Of a DNA stretch of 32,638 bases, positions 23,485 to 30,833 are shown piece after piece. Below the pieces are notes generated by a model. It did no database searches. It worked only from the letters and a program-made list of their open reading frames with translations, and had not been told where the DNA came from. Source of the DNA: a virus. Made by a program: the position numbers and the translations under genes. The stretch lies in IMG/VR virus record IMGVR_UViG_3300025425_000920, positions 1 through 32,638 of that record. One strand, written 5' to 3'. Every line of letters starts with the position of its first letter. Position 1 is the stretch's first letter.

Positions 23485-23939
23485 TGGGATGGTATAGCGA
23501 AGTATCGCGAGACATATCTAAGATACCGAGTGCTGTACAGTTCTTTGAAGATGAGCTGATACAAGGTCGACTTGATGTAAAGCTCAAAGGCAATGTTGAA
23601 CGTGCCGCGGCAGAAATGCCCGGTATCGTTGAACAACGTTTTAATCAGCTTCAAGAGATTGAAGCAATCCTACACTACTTAAATATTGAGCTACGTAGGT
23701 TGCGTAGCTCATATTTTAAGAAATATCTCGAAAACTATCAACGTGCTCTGAGTAGTCGTGATGTAGAAAAATATGTCGACGGCGAAGCAGATGTAGTTGA
23801 CTACGAAAAGATTATTAATGAGTTTGCACTGTTGCGCAACAAATGGTTAGGCTTACTTAAAGGTCTTGACTCAAAGGGTTTCTCTATCAATAATGTAATT
23901 AAACTGCGGTGTGCAGGAATGGAAGATGCATCAGTATAA
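23484..23939 (+). CDS. uvsY: Recombination mediator UvsY
   Basis: This 151-aa protein is similar in size to T4 UvsY (137 aa). Its C-terminal third matches the family best: a helix with FALLRNKWLGLLKGLDSKGF, then SINNVIKLRCAGMED, equivalent to the SRGFAIKHI...MRAFEAG end of T4 UvsY. The central region is helical and basic (IELRRLRSSYFKKYLENYQ), as expected for ssDNA binding. UvsY forms hexamers that displace gp32 and load UvsX. It shares a base with the upstream stop (TAATG), and the glycosyltransferase gene begins inside its 3' end. A strong inverted repeat lies within the gene near 23690. Confidence 0.8.
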   Translation: MGWYSEVSRDISKIPSAVQFFEDELIQGRLDVKLKGNVERAAAEMPGIVEQRFNQLQEIEAILHYLNIELRRLRSSYFKKYLENYQRALSSRDVEKYVDGEADVVDYEKIINEFALLRNKWLGLLKGLDSKGFSINNVIKLRCAGMEDASV

Positions 23940-24561
23940 TATTCTTATAGGATGTGACCAATCATATTACGATGATTGGGCAGTTACACTGTTAAAAAGT
24001 ATTCAACGCCACAATCCGCATATAGTATTGCATTGCCATATTGTAAATCCTACTAAACATAACGTTTTATCTTCAGTAAGTATCACAACCGAAGATAAAA
24101 CTTTTTCTAGTGTTGAGAGTAAAATATCATACTTGCAGAGTGTTAGATTTTTAGCCGTAGCAAATAAATTTTCAAAAAATGAAAATGTAATAACGCTTGA
24201 CGCAGATAGCATTTGTACTCGTGCAATATCTAAATCTGAATTAGAGTTGTTATTTAAAAATCAATATGTTTTAAAACATCATAAAGATAACAGATGGCTA
24301 GCTGGATTTATTGCATTTTTAGATAATGGATTTCGACAAGAATATGCAGCAGAATTGCAATCTAACTCTGTAGACACTTGGCTATGGGGAAGAGATCAAA
24401 CAGTGTTAAATGCACTTGCGCAAAACTATGATTTTTGCACTCTTAGTAAAACTTGGATGAGTATTGGAAAAATTAGACAACATAGTGCATTTTTAACACT
24501 TAAAGGAGAACAAAAAGTGTCTAGTAGATATCTTGAAAATTATAAGAAATACTTAACATGA
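23926..24561 (+). CDS. Glycosyltransferase, GT-A/DxD type
   Basis: This protein of about 211 aa starts at ATG 23926 (AGGA 7 bases upstream) and overlaps the uvsY end by 14 bases. Features: NILIGCDQSYYDDW at the start; SKISYLQSVRFLAVA; NVITLDADSICTRAI, holding a DxD metal and nucleotide-sugar site; LAGFIAFLDNG; and LWGRDQTVLNALA, the RDQ segment of such enzymes. It fits a small GT-A glycosyltransferase acting on a phage or host glycan. Donor and acceptor are unknown. From here the DNA becomes more AT-rich than in the structural genes, a possible sign of separate origin. An 11-bp hairpin followed by five T's lies inside at 24064-24106. Confidence 0.75.
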   Translation: MHQYNILIGCDQSYYDDWAVTLLKSIQRHNPHIVLHCHIVNPTKHNVLSSVSITTEDKTFSSVESKISYLQSVRFLAVANKFSKNENVITLDADSICTRAISKSELELLFKNQYVLKHHKDNRWLAGFIAFLDNGFRQEYAAELQSNSVDTWLWGRDQTVLNALAQNYDFCTLSKTWMSIGKIRQHSAFLTLKGEQKVSSRYLENYKKYLT

Positions 24562-25262
24562 TTACAGTTTATTGGTCAAATAGATATCCTAACTTTGGAG
24601 ACATTTTAACTCCTTTTGTATTAAATTATTATAATATAGCACATACTATGAGTTCAAATCCAGAGACTAGTGATGCAATGTGTATTGGGTCTATTATACA
24701 ACGGTCGACTAATAATATGATTGTATTAGGAAGCGGAGTTATGCATAGTAAACATAAATTAAATCCAGATGCTGATTATAGATTTGTTCGTGGGCCATTA
24801 ACAAGAGAAAAGATATTAAGTGCAGGCGGCTTGTGTCCAAAAATATACGGAGATCCCGCATTACTACTGCCATTATTTTGTAATGAAAGTAAAAAAGAAT
24901 ACGATATTGGAATAGTTCCGCATTATGTAGATTATGATGAAATGAAGCTACAGTATCCAGAATACAATATTATTAATTTAAAAAATCATAATCCTTTAGA
25001 AGTTGCTAAAGAAATTACTAAATGTAGACAAATTATTTCTTCATCGTTGCATGGCATCATAGCAGCTCATGCATACGGTATTCCTGCTGCTTGGATTAAA
25101 TTTTCTAATAAAGTAAAAGGAAATGATATAAAATTTAAAGATTATTTTGCATCGGTTAATGTTGATACACATATTACATCTATATTAGATAACGTAAAAT
25201 TTAGCACTGGTATATTACCCGATTTAAATAAGATCGAAGAAAAGTTTAAGGAGTTACTATGA
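24558..25262 (+). CDS. Polysaccharide pyruvyltransferase-family protein
   Basis: This 234-aa protein has the landmarks of the polysaccharide pyruvyltransferase family (CsaB/ExoV type). NFGDILTPFVLNYY comes near the start, then IVLGSGVMHS, YRFVRGPLTREKIL, IYGDPALLLP, IGIVPHYVDY, and the late motif IISSSLHGIIAAHAYGIP. Family members move a ketal pyruvate from phosphoenolpyruvate to a sugar, though related proteins act as glycosyltransferases, so the reaction here is not certain. It is shorter than many relatives (about 300 aa or more). The start overlaps the upstream stop by 4 bases (ATGA), and the end overlaps the next gene in the same way, giving a tightly coupled cassette. Confidence 0.75.
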   Translation: MITVYWSNRYPNFGDILTPFVLNYYNIAHTMSSNPETSDAMCIGSIIQRSTNNMIVLGSGVMHSKHKLNPDADYRFVRGPLTREKILSAGGLCPKIYGDPALLLPLFCNESKKEYDIGIVPHYVDYDEMKLQYPEYNIINLKNHNPLEVAKEITKCRQIISSSLHGIIAAHAYGIPAAWIKFSNKVKGNDIKFKDYFASVNVDTHITSILDNVKFSTGILPDLNKIEEKFKELL

Positions 25263-25933
25263 ACTTAAAAGCAAAAGGATGTAGTACACCTGCACCTAAT
25301 TTATTACAATTTAGATTATTAAAGTATGCATTAGAAGAATACAGTATTAATATTGAAAAATTAGATCCACTAGTTGATCATAGGAACGGTATTATAGATC
25401 TACAAGGAGTACAAATTGGGATTAAGTATCCTAAAGAATACTTAAATCATATATCATTATTAAATCATAAAAAACTATATGATTATTGCTTTGTAGGGCA
25501 TTTTGAGTCTTTTGGCCGGCAACAGAGTTTAGAACCATTTATAGAAAAAAACAGTTATATTAAACATTCTACTGTCGGTAGGCAAAAAGAAAAATATGAT
25601 TTTGATACACAATACTACCAAATAATTTGTAATTCTAAATTTGGTCTTGTTCCTAATCATGTTGATGCAAAGCGTCCTAAAAAATGGCAACACCCAAATG
25701 CATGGAGTTACAGATTTATAGAAACAATTATTTGTAATACAGTTCCAGTATTATTTTGCGAAAGTCCTCTAGGAAGTAATTGGATCAATGGATTTAAATT
25801 TTTATGGAACAACTCTAAATTTGATATTAACGACACTGAGTATCGAGATATAATTAAACATAATACTGCACTAGCAAATAGTCGCTATTTTCTTACACTT
25901 GACGAGCTCACTCAAATACAAAATTTATTGTAA
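25259..25933 (+). CDS. Exostosin-like (GT47-type) glycosyltransferase, probable
   Basis: This 224-aa protein starts ATGA-coupled to the preceding gene. The C-terminal half resembles the exostosin family. YYQIICNSKFGLVPNH is followed by WSYRFIETIICNTVPVLF, the helix-turn-strand in which the nucleotide-sugar site sits, and then by SNWINGFKFLW. The N-terminal half has YDYCFVGHFES, like the strand that begins the second GT-B half. The protein is short for a full GT-B enzyme and may be a compact version. Substrate is unknown. It ends just before a consensus late box that separates this three-gene block from the next. Confidence 0.6.
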   Translation: MNLKAKGCSTPAPNLLQFRLLKYALEEYSINIEKLDPLVDHRNGIIDLQGVQIGIKYPKEYLNHISLLNHKKLYDYCFVGHFESFGRQQSLEPFIEKNSYIKHSTVGRQKEKYDFDTQYYQIICNSKFGLVPNHVDAKRPKKWQHPNAWSYRFIETIICNTVPVLFCESPLGSNWINGFKFLWNNSKFDINDTEYRDIIKHNTALANSRYFLTLDELTQIQNLL

Positions 25934-25941
25934 ACTGCATA

Positions 25942-25949
25942 TATAAATA
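25942..25949 (+). promoter_or_regulatory. Late promoter box, exact consensus, leaderless spacing
   Basis: TATAAATA is identical to the T4 late consensus and ends 5 bases before the ATG at 25955. There is no ribosome site. It probably drives the second half of the glycan island. Confidence 0.75.
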
Positions 25950-25954
25950 TCTAT

Positions 25955-26731
25955 ATGAATAAAGTAGTATTAACCACCGGCGGATTTGATCCTCTACACA
26001 GCGGACACATTGCCTATTTCAAAGCAGCACGAGAACTTGGAGATCATCTAGTAGTTGGTGTTAACTCAGATGAATGGCTAACTAGAAAGAAAGGCAGACC
26101 ATTTATGCCTTTCGAAGAACGTTGTGCAATCATTAAAGAACTATCGTGTGTTGACGAAGTTATTGGATTTAACGACAGTGACGATACAGCAATAAGTGCT
26201 ATAGATCAAGTACTAGCAACCAAAGGTACAAGTTGGCGTGTTGTGTTTGCTAATGGCGGCGATAGAACAAATAAGACTACCCCCGAGTATGCTACATTCG
26301 GCGGACATCAAGATGTAGAGTTTGCATGGAAGGTGGGCGGTAGCAACAAAGCCAATAGTTCAAGTTGGATACTAGACGAATGGAAAACACAAAAGACTGA
26401 ACGTGACTGGGGTTACTGGCGTGTGTTAGATGACAGACCTGAGAAAGGTTACAAAGTAAAAGAACTTGTGATATATCCAGGCAAGGCACTAAGCGACCAA
26501 AAACATTTTAAACGTTCAGAACAATGGATGGTACTGGAAGGTGTAGTTGATATGCAGACTGAGTGGAACGGAAATGTATCAGCACTAAAATTAATACCGC
26601 ACGGAATACCTTATGAGATTGGCAAGGAAGTTTGGCATCTAGCATCTAACAGTGGTACAGAAAATGCACACATACTAGAAATACAATGGGGTGAGTGCGT
26701 TGAAGAAGATATAGAAAGAAGAGACACATGA
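25955..26731 (+). CDS. Nucleotidyltransferase fused to a cupin (sugar isomerase-like) domain
   Basis: This 258-aa two-domain protein begins with a cytidylyltransferase-fold domain at residues 1-130. GGFDPLHSGH carries the HxGH motif at 15-18, followed by GVNSDEWLTRKKGRPFMPFE, which is close to the second domain of HldE. Residues 150-258 form a cupin like the C-terminal domain of type II mannose-6-phosphate isomerases: DRPEKGYKVKELVIYPG, LSDQKHFKRSEQWMVLEG, then IPYEIGKEVWH. The first half would activate a sugar or polyol phosphate with a nucleotide; the second may bind or isomerise a sugar. The combination is unusual. The substrate is unknown, but the link to a glycan pathway is clear from the neighbours. 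The stop overlaps the next start (ATGA). Confidence 0.8.
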   Translation: MNKVVLTTGGFDPLHSGHIAYFKAARELGDHLVVGVNSDEWLTRKKGRPFMPFEERCAIIKELSCVDEVIGFNDSDDTAISAIDQVLATKGTSWRVVFANGGDRTNKTTPEYATFGGHQDVEFAWKVGGSNKANSSSWILDEWKTQKTERDWGYWRVLDDRPEKGYKVKELVIYPGKALSDQKHFKRSEQWMVLEGVVDMQTEWNGNVSALKLIPHGIPYEIGKEVWHLASNSGTENAHILEIQWGECVEEDIERRDT

Positions 26732-27411
26732 AAGTATTTGTAGGCTACGACCCAAGAGAAGACATAGCATATCAAGTATGCAAACACAGCATTGAACGGC
26801 ATAGTCCGACTGCACAAGTTATTCCGCTAAAACAAAATGATCTTAAACGTCAAGGTTGGTATTCAAGATCCCCGGACAAACTTGCTAGTACTGAATTTAC
26901 ATTTACTCGCTTCTTAGTTCCCGAACTTGTTAACTTTAGTGGTTGGGCAGTGTTTATGGATTGTGACATGTTACTTAGAACAGACATTGCAGAGTTGTAT
27001 GCACAAGCAGATGATACAAAGGCAGTGATGTGTGTGCAACACAACTACGCACCTAAAGAAGGCACCAAAATGGATGGACAAACACAAACAGTTTATCCAC
27101 GCAAGAATTGGTCAAGTATGATGCTTATCAATTGCGGCCATCCTGCTAACAAAAGACTTGACATTGATTTAGTAAATGAGAAAGAACTTAACGGAGCATA
27201 CTTTCATAGATTTAGTTGGCTAGAAAGTGATGATCTAATTGGTGAACTATCACCTGAATGGAATTGGTTAGTAGGACACTATAACGAGCCAGAGGATGGT
27301 GCACCAAAACTATTACACTACACAGAAGGCGGACCGTGGTTTGAAAACTATAGGAACTGTGAATACAATCAAGAATGGAAACAAGAATTACAGGCGATGA
27401 TGAATGGGTAA
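26728..27411 (+). CDS. Glycosyltransferase, GT8-like
   Basis: This 227-aa protein shows a GT-A fold of the GT8 kind. KVFVGYDPREDIAYQVCKHS opens the nucleotide-binding region. TEFTFTRFLVPEL follows, then GWAVFMDCDMLLRTDIAEL with the DxD metal site (DCD), and NWSSMMLINCGHP. KLLHYTEGGPWFENYR supplies the late His-Tyr/Gly metal-binding segment. The order matches small phage and bacterial glycosyltransferases that use UDP-sugars, though the donor is not determined. It overlaps the genes on both sides (ATGA upstream, 8 bases downstream), so it is coupled within the cassette. Confidence 0.8.
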   Translation: MKVFVGYDPREDIAYQVCKHSIERHSPTAQVIPLKQNDLKRQGWYSRSPDKLASTEFTFTRFLVPELVNFSGWAVFMDCDMLLRTDIAELYAQADDTKAVMCVQHNYAPKEGTKMDGQTQTVYPRKNWSSMMLINCGHPANKRLDIDLVNEKELNGAYFHRFSWLESDDLIGELSPEWNWLVGHYNEPEDGAPKLLHYTEGGPWFENYRNCEYNQEWKQELQAMMNG

Positions 27412-28231
27412 AGTAGCAGCAATAGATAGTACAGGTGGCAACAACTATGCAAGAAAAGGTCACGATTATGATCCTTATTTGCGTAGTTTCATAGAAGGTG
27501 TTAGCGGTATAGAATCTAGTTGGGAGGCTGAAGAAAATACTGACAGTACTCTAATAATTAGAGGACTCGGCGGCGGGAGTCAAAAAGCTATTAAACGTTG
27601 TTGGGCATCTGGCAGAAACTTTTATGCAATGGACACTGGTTATTTTGGAAACGGCAAACACAAAACTTGGCACCGTATTACATATAACGCACTGCAAAAT
27701 ATGCACGAAATGTTACCGTACGATAAATCAAGGCTAGAATTACAGCTAGGGCCTTTTAAAGAAATATACAAGCCATTTACGTCGGGTTCAAAGATCTTAG
27801 TATGTCCTCCCAGTGATAAAGTAATGAATATGTTCGGGCAGGGTACTGCTAAAGAATGGACAGAAAAATTAGTAGCAAATTTATCTACACTAACAGATCG
27901 TCCTATTGAAATTAGAATGAAGCCTATTAGAAGCGAACGCATTAGTACAAAAACAATACAAGATGCACTGCAAGACGATGTACATTGTCTGATCACATAC
28001 AATAGTATTGCTGCTACTGAAGCACTTATGGAAGGCAAACCTGCCATTACATTAGGACCAAATGCAGCACAATTAATTTGCGAAACAGACCTAGCAAACT
28101 TGGAAAATCCTAAAATACCTACACGAGACGAAATGTTTGCATTCTTAACACACTTGTCGTACTCACAATTTACACAAGCTGAAATGGAAGATGGAACTGC
28201 TTGGCGTATACTACAGGAGACACAAGTATGA
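27404..28231 (+). CDS. GT-B-like capsule-type glycosyltransferase paralogue 1
   Basis: This 275-aa protein is the first of three related proteins in this island. Its C-terminal half has a GT-B pattern: KILVCPPSDKVMNMFG, a helix with WTEKLVANLSTLTDRPIEIRMKP, HCLITYNSIAATEALMEGKPAI, and a last helix ending DGTAWRIL. This resembles capsule polysaccharide biosynthesis or CDP-glycerol transferase-like enzymes. The N-terminal half (STGGNNYARKG, IIRGLGGGSQKAIKR, NFYAMDTGYFG) is more variable, as expected for the acceptor side. The Met codon overlaps the preceding gene by 8 bases. Specific activity cannot be read from sequence. Confidence 0.65.
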   Translation: MGKVAAIDSTGGNNYARKGHDYDPYLRSFIEGVSGIESSWEAEENTDSTLIIRGLGGGSQKAIKRCWASGRNFYAMDTGYFGNGKHKTWHRITYNALQNMHEMLPYDKSRLELQLGPFKEIYKPFTSGSKILVCPPSDKVMNMFGQGTAKEWTEKLVANLSTLTDRPIEIRMKPIRSERISTKTIQDALQDDVHCLITYNSIAATEALMEGKPAITLGPNAAQLICETDLANLENPKIPTRDEMFAFLTHLSYSQFTQAEMEDGTAWRILQETQV

Positions 28232-29160
28232 CTATAACAGTTGCATCCTACCTAATGGGAATACCTCCGGGAAATACCAATCCAGAAAAGCCACAAATTA
28301 TTGTAAACTTTATTGAAGGAGTATGGGCATGCGGTGATAAAGGCCAAATTGTTTGTGACTATACACCAGTTGACGTAGATGTTGCAGTAGTACAGGGATT
28401 CGTGCATCCAAACAGTAAAAATTCTCCACACTTAAATTTACGCAAATCAGTATTTGAAAAACAACAACAAAACGGCAAGCGTAGTATAATTGTAGACAGT
28501 AACTTATTTTTATATGCTGATAAAGGAAACTCTAATCAATTTTTACGTTATAGTTATGATGGTGTATTTCCTAACACTGGCGAATATTGTAACGATGATC
28601 CTGATCCTGCACGGTGGGATTTAATTAGTAGTCGTTTAGGAATTAAGTTAAAGCCTCGTCAAACTACAGGTAATAATATTTTAATATGTTGCCAGCGTGA
28701 CGGTGGCTGGAGTATGGACGGCATCCAACTTATGCCTTGGTTAATTAAAACTATCCAACAAATTAGAAAACATAGTGACCGAACAGTTGTAGTTAGATTT
28801 CATCCTGGAGATAAAGGCATTCTTAATCATAAAAGAATGTTAGCAAGGTATAGGCTGGCAAATGTACAAGTAAGTCATTCTGATCATATATTACAAGACT
28901 TTGCTGCTTCATATTGTGTAATAAATTATAATAGTAGCCCAACAATAGCAGCAGCTATTGAAGGTATTCCTACTATTGTATTAGACCCAACTAACAGTCA
29001 AGCAGCAGAAGTATCTCATCATAAGTTGGCTGATATCGAAACGTTAAAAGAATTTGACAGAGAAAAGTGGATTCATAAAATGGCGCAAATGCATTGGACA
29101 CTAGACGAACTTAAAGACGGAACAGCATGGAAGCACCTAAGGAAGTGGGCAATAAAATGA
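28228..29160 (+). CDS. GT-B-like capsule-type glycosyltransferase paralogue 2
   Basis: This protein of about 310 aa is related to the genes before and after the next one. Its shared core is NNILICCQRDGGWSMDG, MPWLIKTIQQIRKHSDR, then VVVRFHPGD, YCVINYNSSPTIAAAIEGIP, and an end with LDELKDGTAWKHL. The RFHP motif and the SSP..AA.EG.P segment are typical of the nucleotide-sugar half of GT-B capsule enzymes. I start it at ATG 28228 with AGGAG 8 bases before; it overlaps the upstream stop by 4 bases. The N-terminal half contains VCDYTPVDVDVAVVQGFVH, the presumed acceptor domain. Confidence 0.65.
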   Translation: MTITVASYLMGIPPGNTNPEKPQIIVNFIEGVWACGDKGQIVCDYTPVDVDVAVVQGFVHPNSKNSPHLNLRKSVFEKQQQNGKRSIIVDSNLFLYADKGNSNQFLRYSYDGVFPNTGEYCNDDPDPARWDLISSRLGIKLKPRQTTGNNILICCQRDGGWSMDGIQLMPWLIKTIQQIRKHSDRTVVVRFHPGDKGILNHKRMLARYRLANVQVSHSDHILQDFAASYCVINYNSSPTIAAAIEGIPTIVLDPTNSQAAEVSHHKLADIETLKEFDREKWIHKMAQMHWTLDELKDGTAWKHLRKWAIK

Positions 29161-30008
29161 GCAAGGCAATAACAGTAGTAACAACATTTCACCCAGCAGG
29201 GTTATCAAAGTACGGTCAGCGTATGATTGATAGTTTTGCATTAAACATTGACAAGCGTATTAAGTTGTTAGTGTATGCAGAGGATTGTAAGCCTGTTAAT
29301 CCTGATCCAAGCCGCATTGAGATATTAGATGCAAAGGTAGCATTACCTAAACTAAATGCATTTAAATCAACATGGGGACATGTTCCTAAAGCTAATGGTG
29401 ACATTACTAATGAGCCACAGCGCCACACACGCAAGGACTGGATGAAGAAATTCAAGTGGGACGCAGTTAGGTTCGCTAATAAAACATACGCAGTGTATGA
29501 CGCTTGTGTGCGTTCTAAGGACTGGTGTGTGTGGATGGACGCGGATACATATGTGCATAGCCCTTGGACGTACGAAGACTTTGCCGCGCAGTTACCAGAC
29601 AACTCTTGGATCACTTATGTAGGCAGAGGCAAAGGATCGCAGACATGGCCAGAGTGCGGCTTCTACGGATTAAACTTAAATCATCCTGTGTGTCACGAGT
29701 TCCTTAAAGAGTTTGAAAGAGTATACGAAGAAGCAGACAACGGAATATTCTTGTTAGAAGAATGGCATGACAGTTTTGTGTTTGGAAGTATATTAAACAA
29801 TATGAAATTACAATTTCCTAATGCACACGATTATAGTGCTGAAATGTATTTGCGTGAAGCAAAGTCAGGAGGCGGAGGTCATCCGTTAATTAATGGCGTA
29901 CTAGGCAAATGGATTGACCATATGAAAGGTGGACGCAAAGACGCAGGCAAGTCGCAACGCAAAGACATCATGGTTAACAGAACAGAAGATTATTGGAATG
30001 AAATTTAG
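29157..30008 (+). CDS. Glycosyltransferase, GT-A/DxD type
   Basis: This protein of about 283 aa starts at ATG 29157, overlapping the upstream stop by 4 bases; an ATG at 29127 lies inside the previous gene and is less likely. Features: ITVVTTFHPAGLSKYGQRM at the start; a central helix with KFKWDAVRFANKTYAVYDAC; DWCVWMDADTYVHSPW holding the DxD site (DAD); ECGFYGLNLNHP; and EEWHDSFVFGSILN, a likely catalytic-loop helix. It ends in a basic region (MKGGRKDAGKSQRKD). This family is common in marine phages, but its acceptor is unknown. Unlike its two GT-B neighbours it has a GT-A arrangement. Confidence 0.75.
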   Translation: MSKAITVVTTFHPAGLSKYGQRMIDSFALNIDKRIKLLVYAEDCKPVNPDPSRIEILDAKVALPKLNAFKSTWGHVPKANGDITNEPQRHTRKDWMKKFKWDAVRFANKTYAVYDACVRSKDWCVWMDADTYVHSPWTYEDFAAQLPDNSWITYVGRGKGSQTWPECGFYGLNLNHPVCHEFLKEFERVYEEADNGIFLLEEWHDSFVFGSILNNMKLQFPNAHDYSAEMYLREAKSGGGGHPLINGVLGKWIDHMKGGRKDAGKSQRKDIMVNRTEDYWNEI

Positions 30009-30819
30009 TTTATGGACGGATTATGGCGCACTTAATAGCAAACCGGTTTTTGACGCTTTTGCAAATAGTCTTAATGACAATGGGCATACTGTTGTTTATA
30101 ACGATAGTAGTGCCAACGTTAACGTTATTTGGAGTGTTCTTTTTCACGGCCGCATGGCTAGAAACAGGCAAGTTTGGGATCAACACAAACCTACAATAGT
30201 GTTAGAAGTAGGAGGCATTAAACGTGGTACGACATGGAAAGTAGGGCTCAATGGAATTAATCGTGATGCTTATTTTAGCAGTATGGGTAATAATTCTGTA
30301 CGTGCTAATAGCCTTGGGTTATATTTAAAGCCTAGACGCAGTGGCGATAACATTCTTATATGCGGACAACATGATAAGAGTTTACAATGGCAAGATATGC
30401 CGACAATGCAGCAATGGGTAACAGAAACAATAGCTACAATTAAAACAGTTAGTGACCGTCCTATTATATTTAGACCGCATCCTCGTTGCAGAGTAAACGT
30501 AGACAGTAGTGTTACAGTACAAACTCCTAACAAGATTCCCAACTCGTATGACGACTTTGACATGAGCTTTGATAACATATGGGCAACAGTAAGTTGGAAC
30601 AGTAATCCAGGTATACACAGTGTAATTAATGGAGTCCCGGCGTTTGTAGGCAAAAGCTCACTAGCGTATGATGTTGCTAACACATTGTTGCTGTGGATAG
30701 AAAATCCACGTATGCCAGACAGAACACAGTGGCTTAATGACTACGCACATACTGAATATACACTTGAAGAAATATCACAAGGAATTCCATTAAAGAACTT
30801 GACTTCTAAGCTAATCTAA
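29998..30819 (+). CDS. GT-B-like capsule-type glycosyltransferase paralogue 3
   Basis: This protein of about 273 aa starts at ATG 29998, overlapping the preceding gene by 11 bases; longer in-frame starts run deep into that gene. It shares the core of the two related genes upstream: DNILICGQHDKSLQWQD, a helix with WVTETIATIKTVSDRP, then IIFRPHPRC, WATVSWNSNPGIHSVINGVP, and a C-terminal segment with LEEISQGIPLKNL. The first half (FSLWTDYGALNSKPVFDAF, NVIWSVLFHGRM, TIVLEVGGIKRG) differs from the others. The three probably arose by duplication and then changed acceptor specificity. It is the last gene of the island; an early promoter for the next gene starts inside its final codons. Confidence 0.65.
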   Translation: MKFSLWTDYGALNSKPVFDAFANSLNDNGHTVVYNDSSANVNVIWSVLFHGRMARNRQVWDQHKPTIVLEVGGIKRGTTWKVGLNGINRDAYFSSMGNNSVRANSLGLYLKPRRSGDNILICGQHDKSLQWQDMPTMQQWVTETIATIKTVSDRPIIFRPHPRCRVNVDSSVTVQTPNKIPNSYDDFDMSFDNIWATVSWNSNPGIHSVINGVPAFVGKSSLAYDVANTLLLWIENPRMPDRTQWLNDYAHTEYTLEEISQGIPLKNLTSKLI

Positions 30820-30827
30820 GCTATAAT
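30799..30827 (+). promoter_or_regulatory. Sigma70-type promoter, leaderless spacing
   Basis: TTGACT (30799-30804) and TATAAT (30822-30827) are separated by 17 bp. Six bases separate the -10 box from the ATG at 30834, so the expected +1 falls on the start codon. There is no ribosome site. Confidence 0.8.
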
Positions 30828-30833
30828 ACATGT

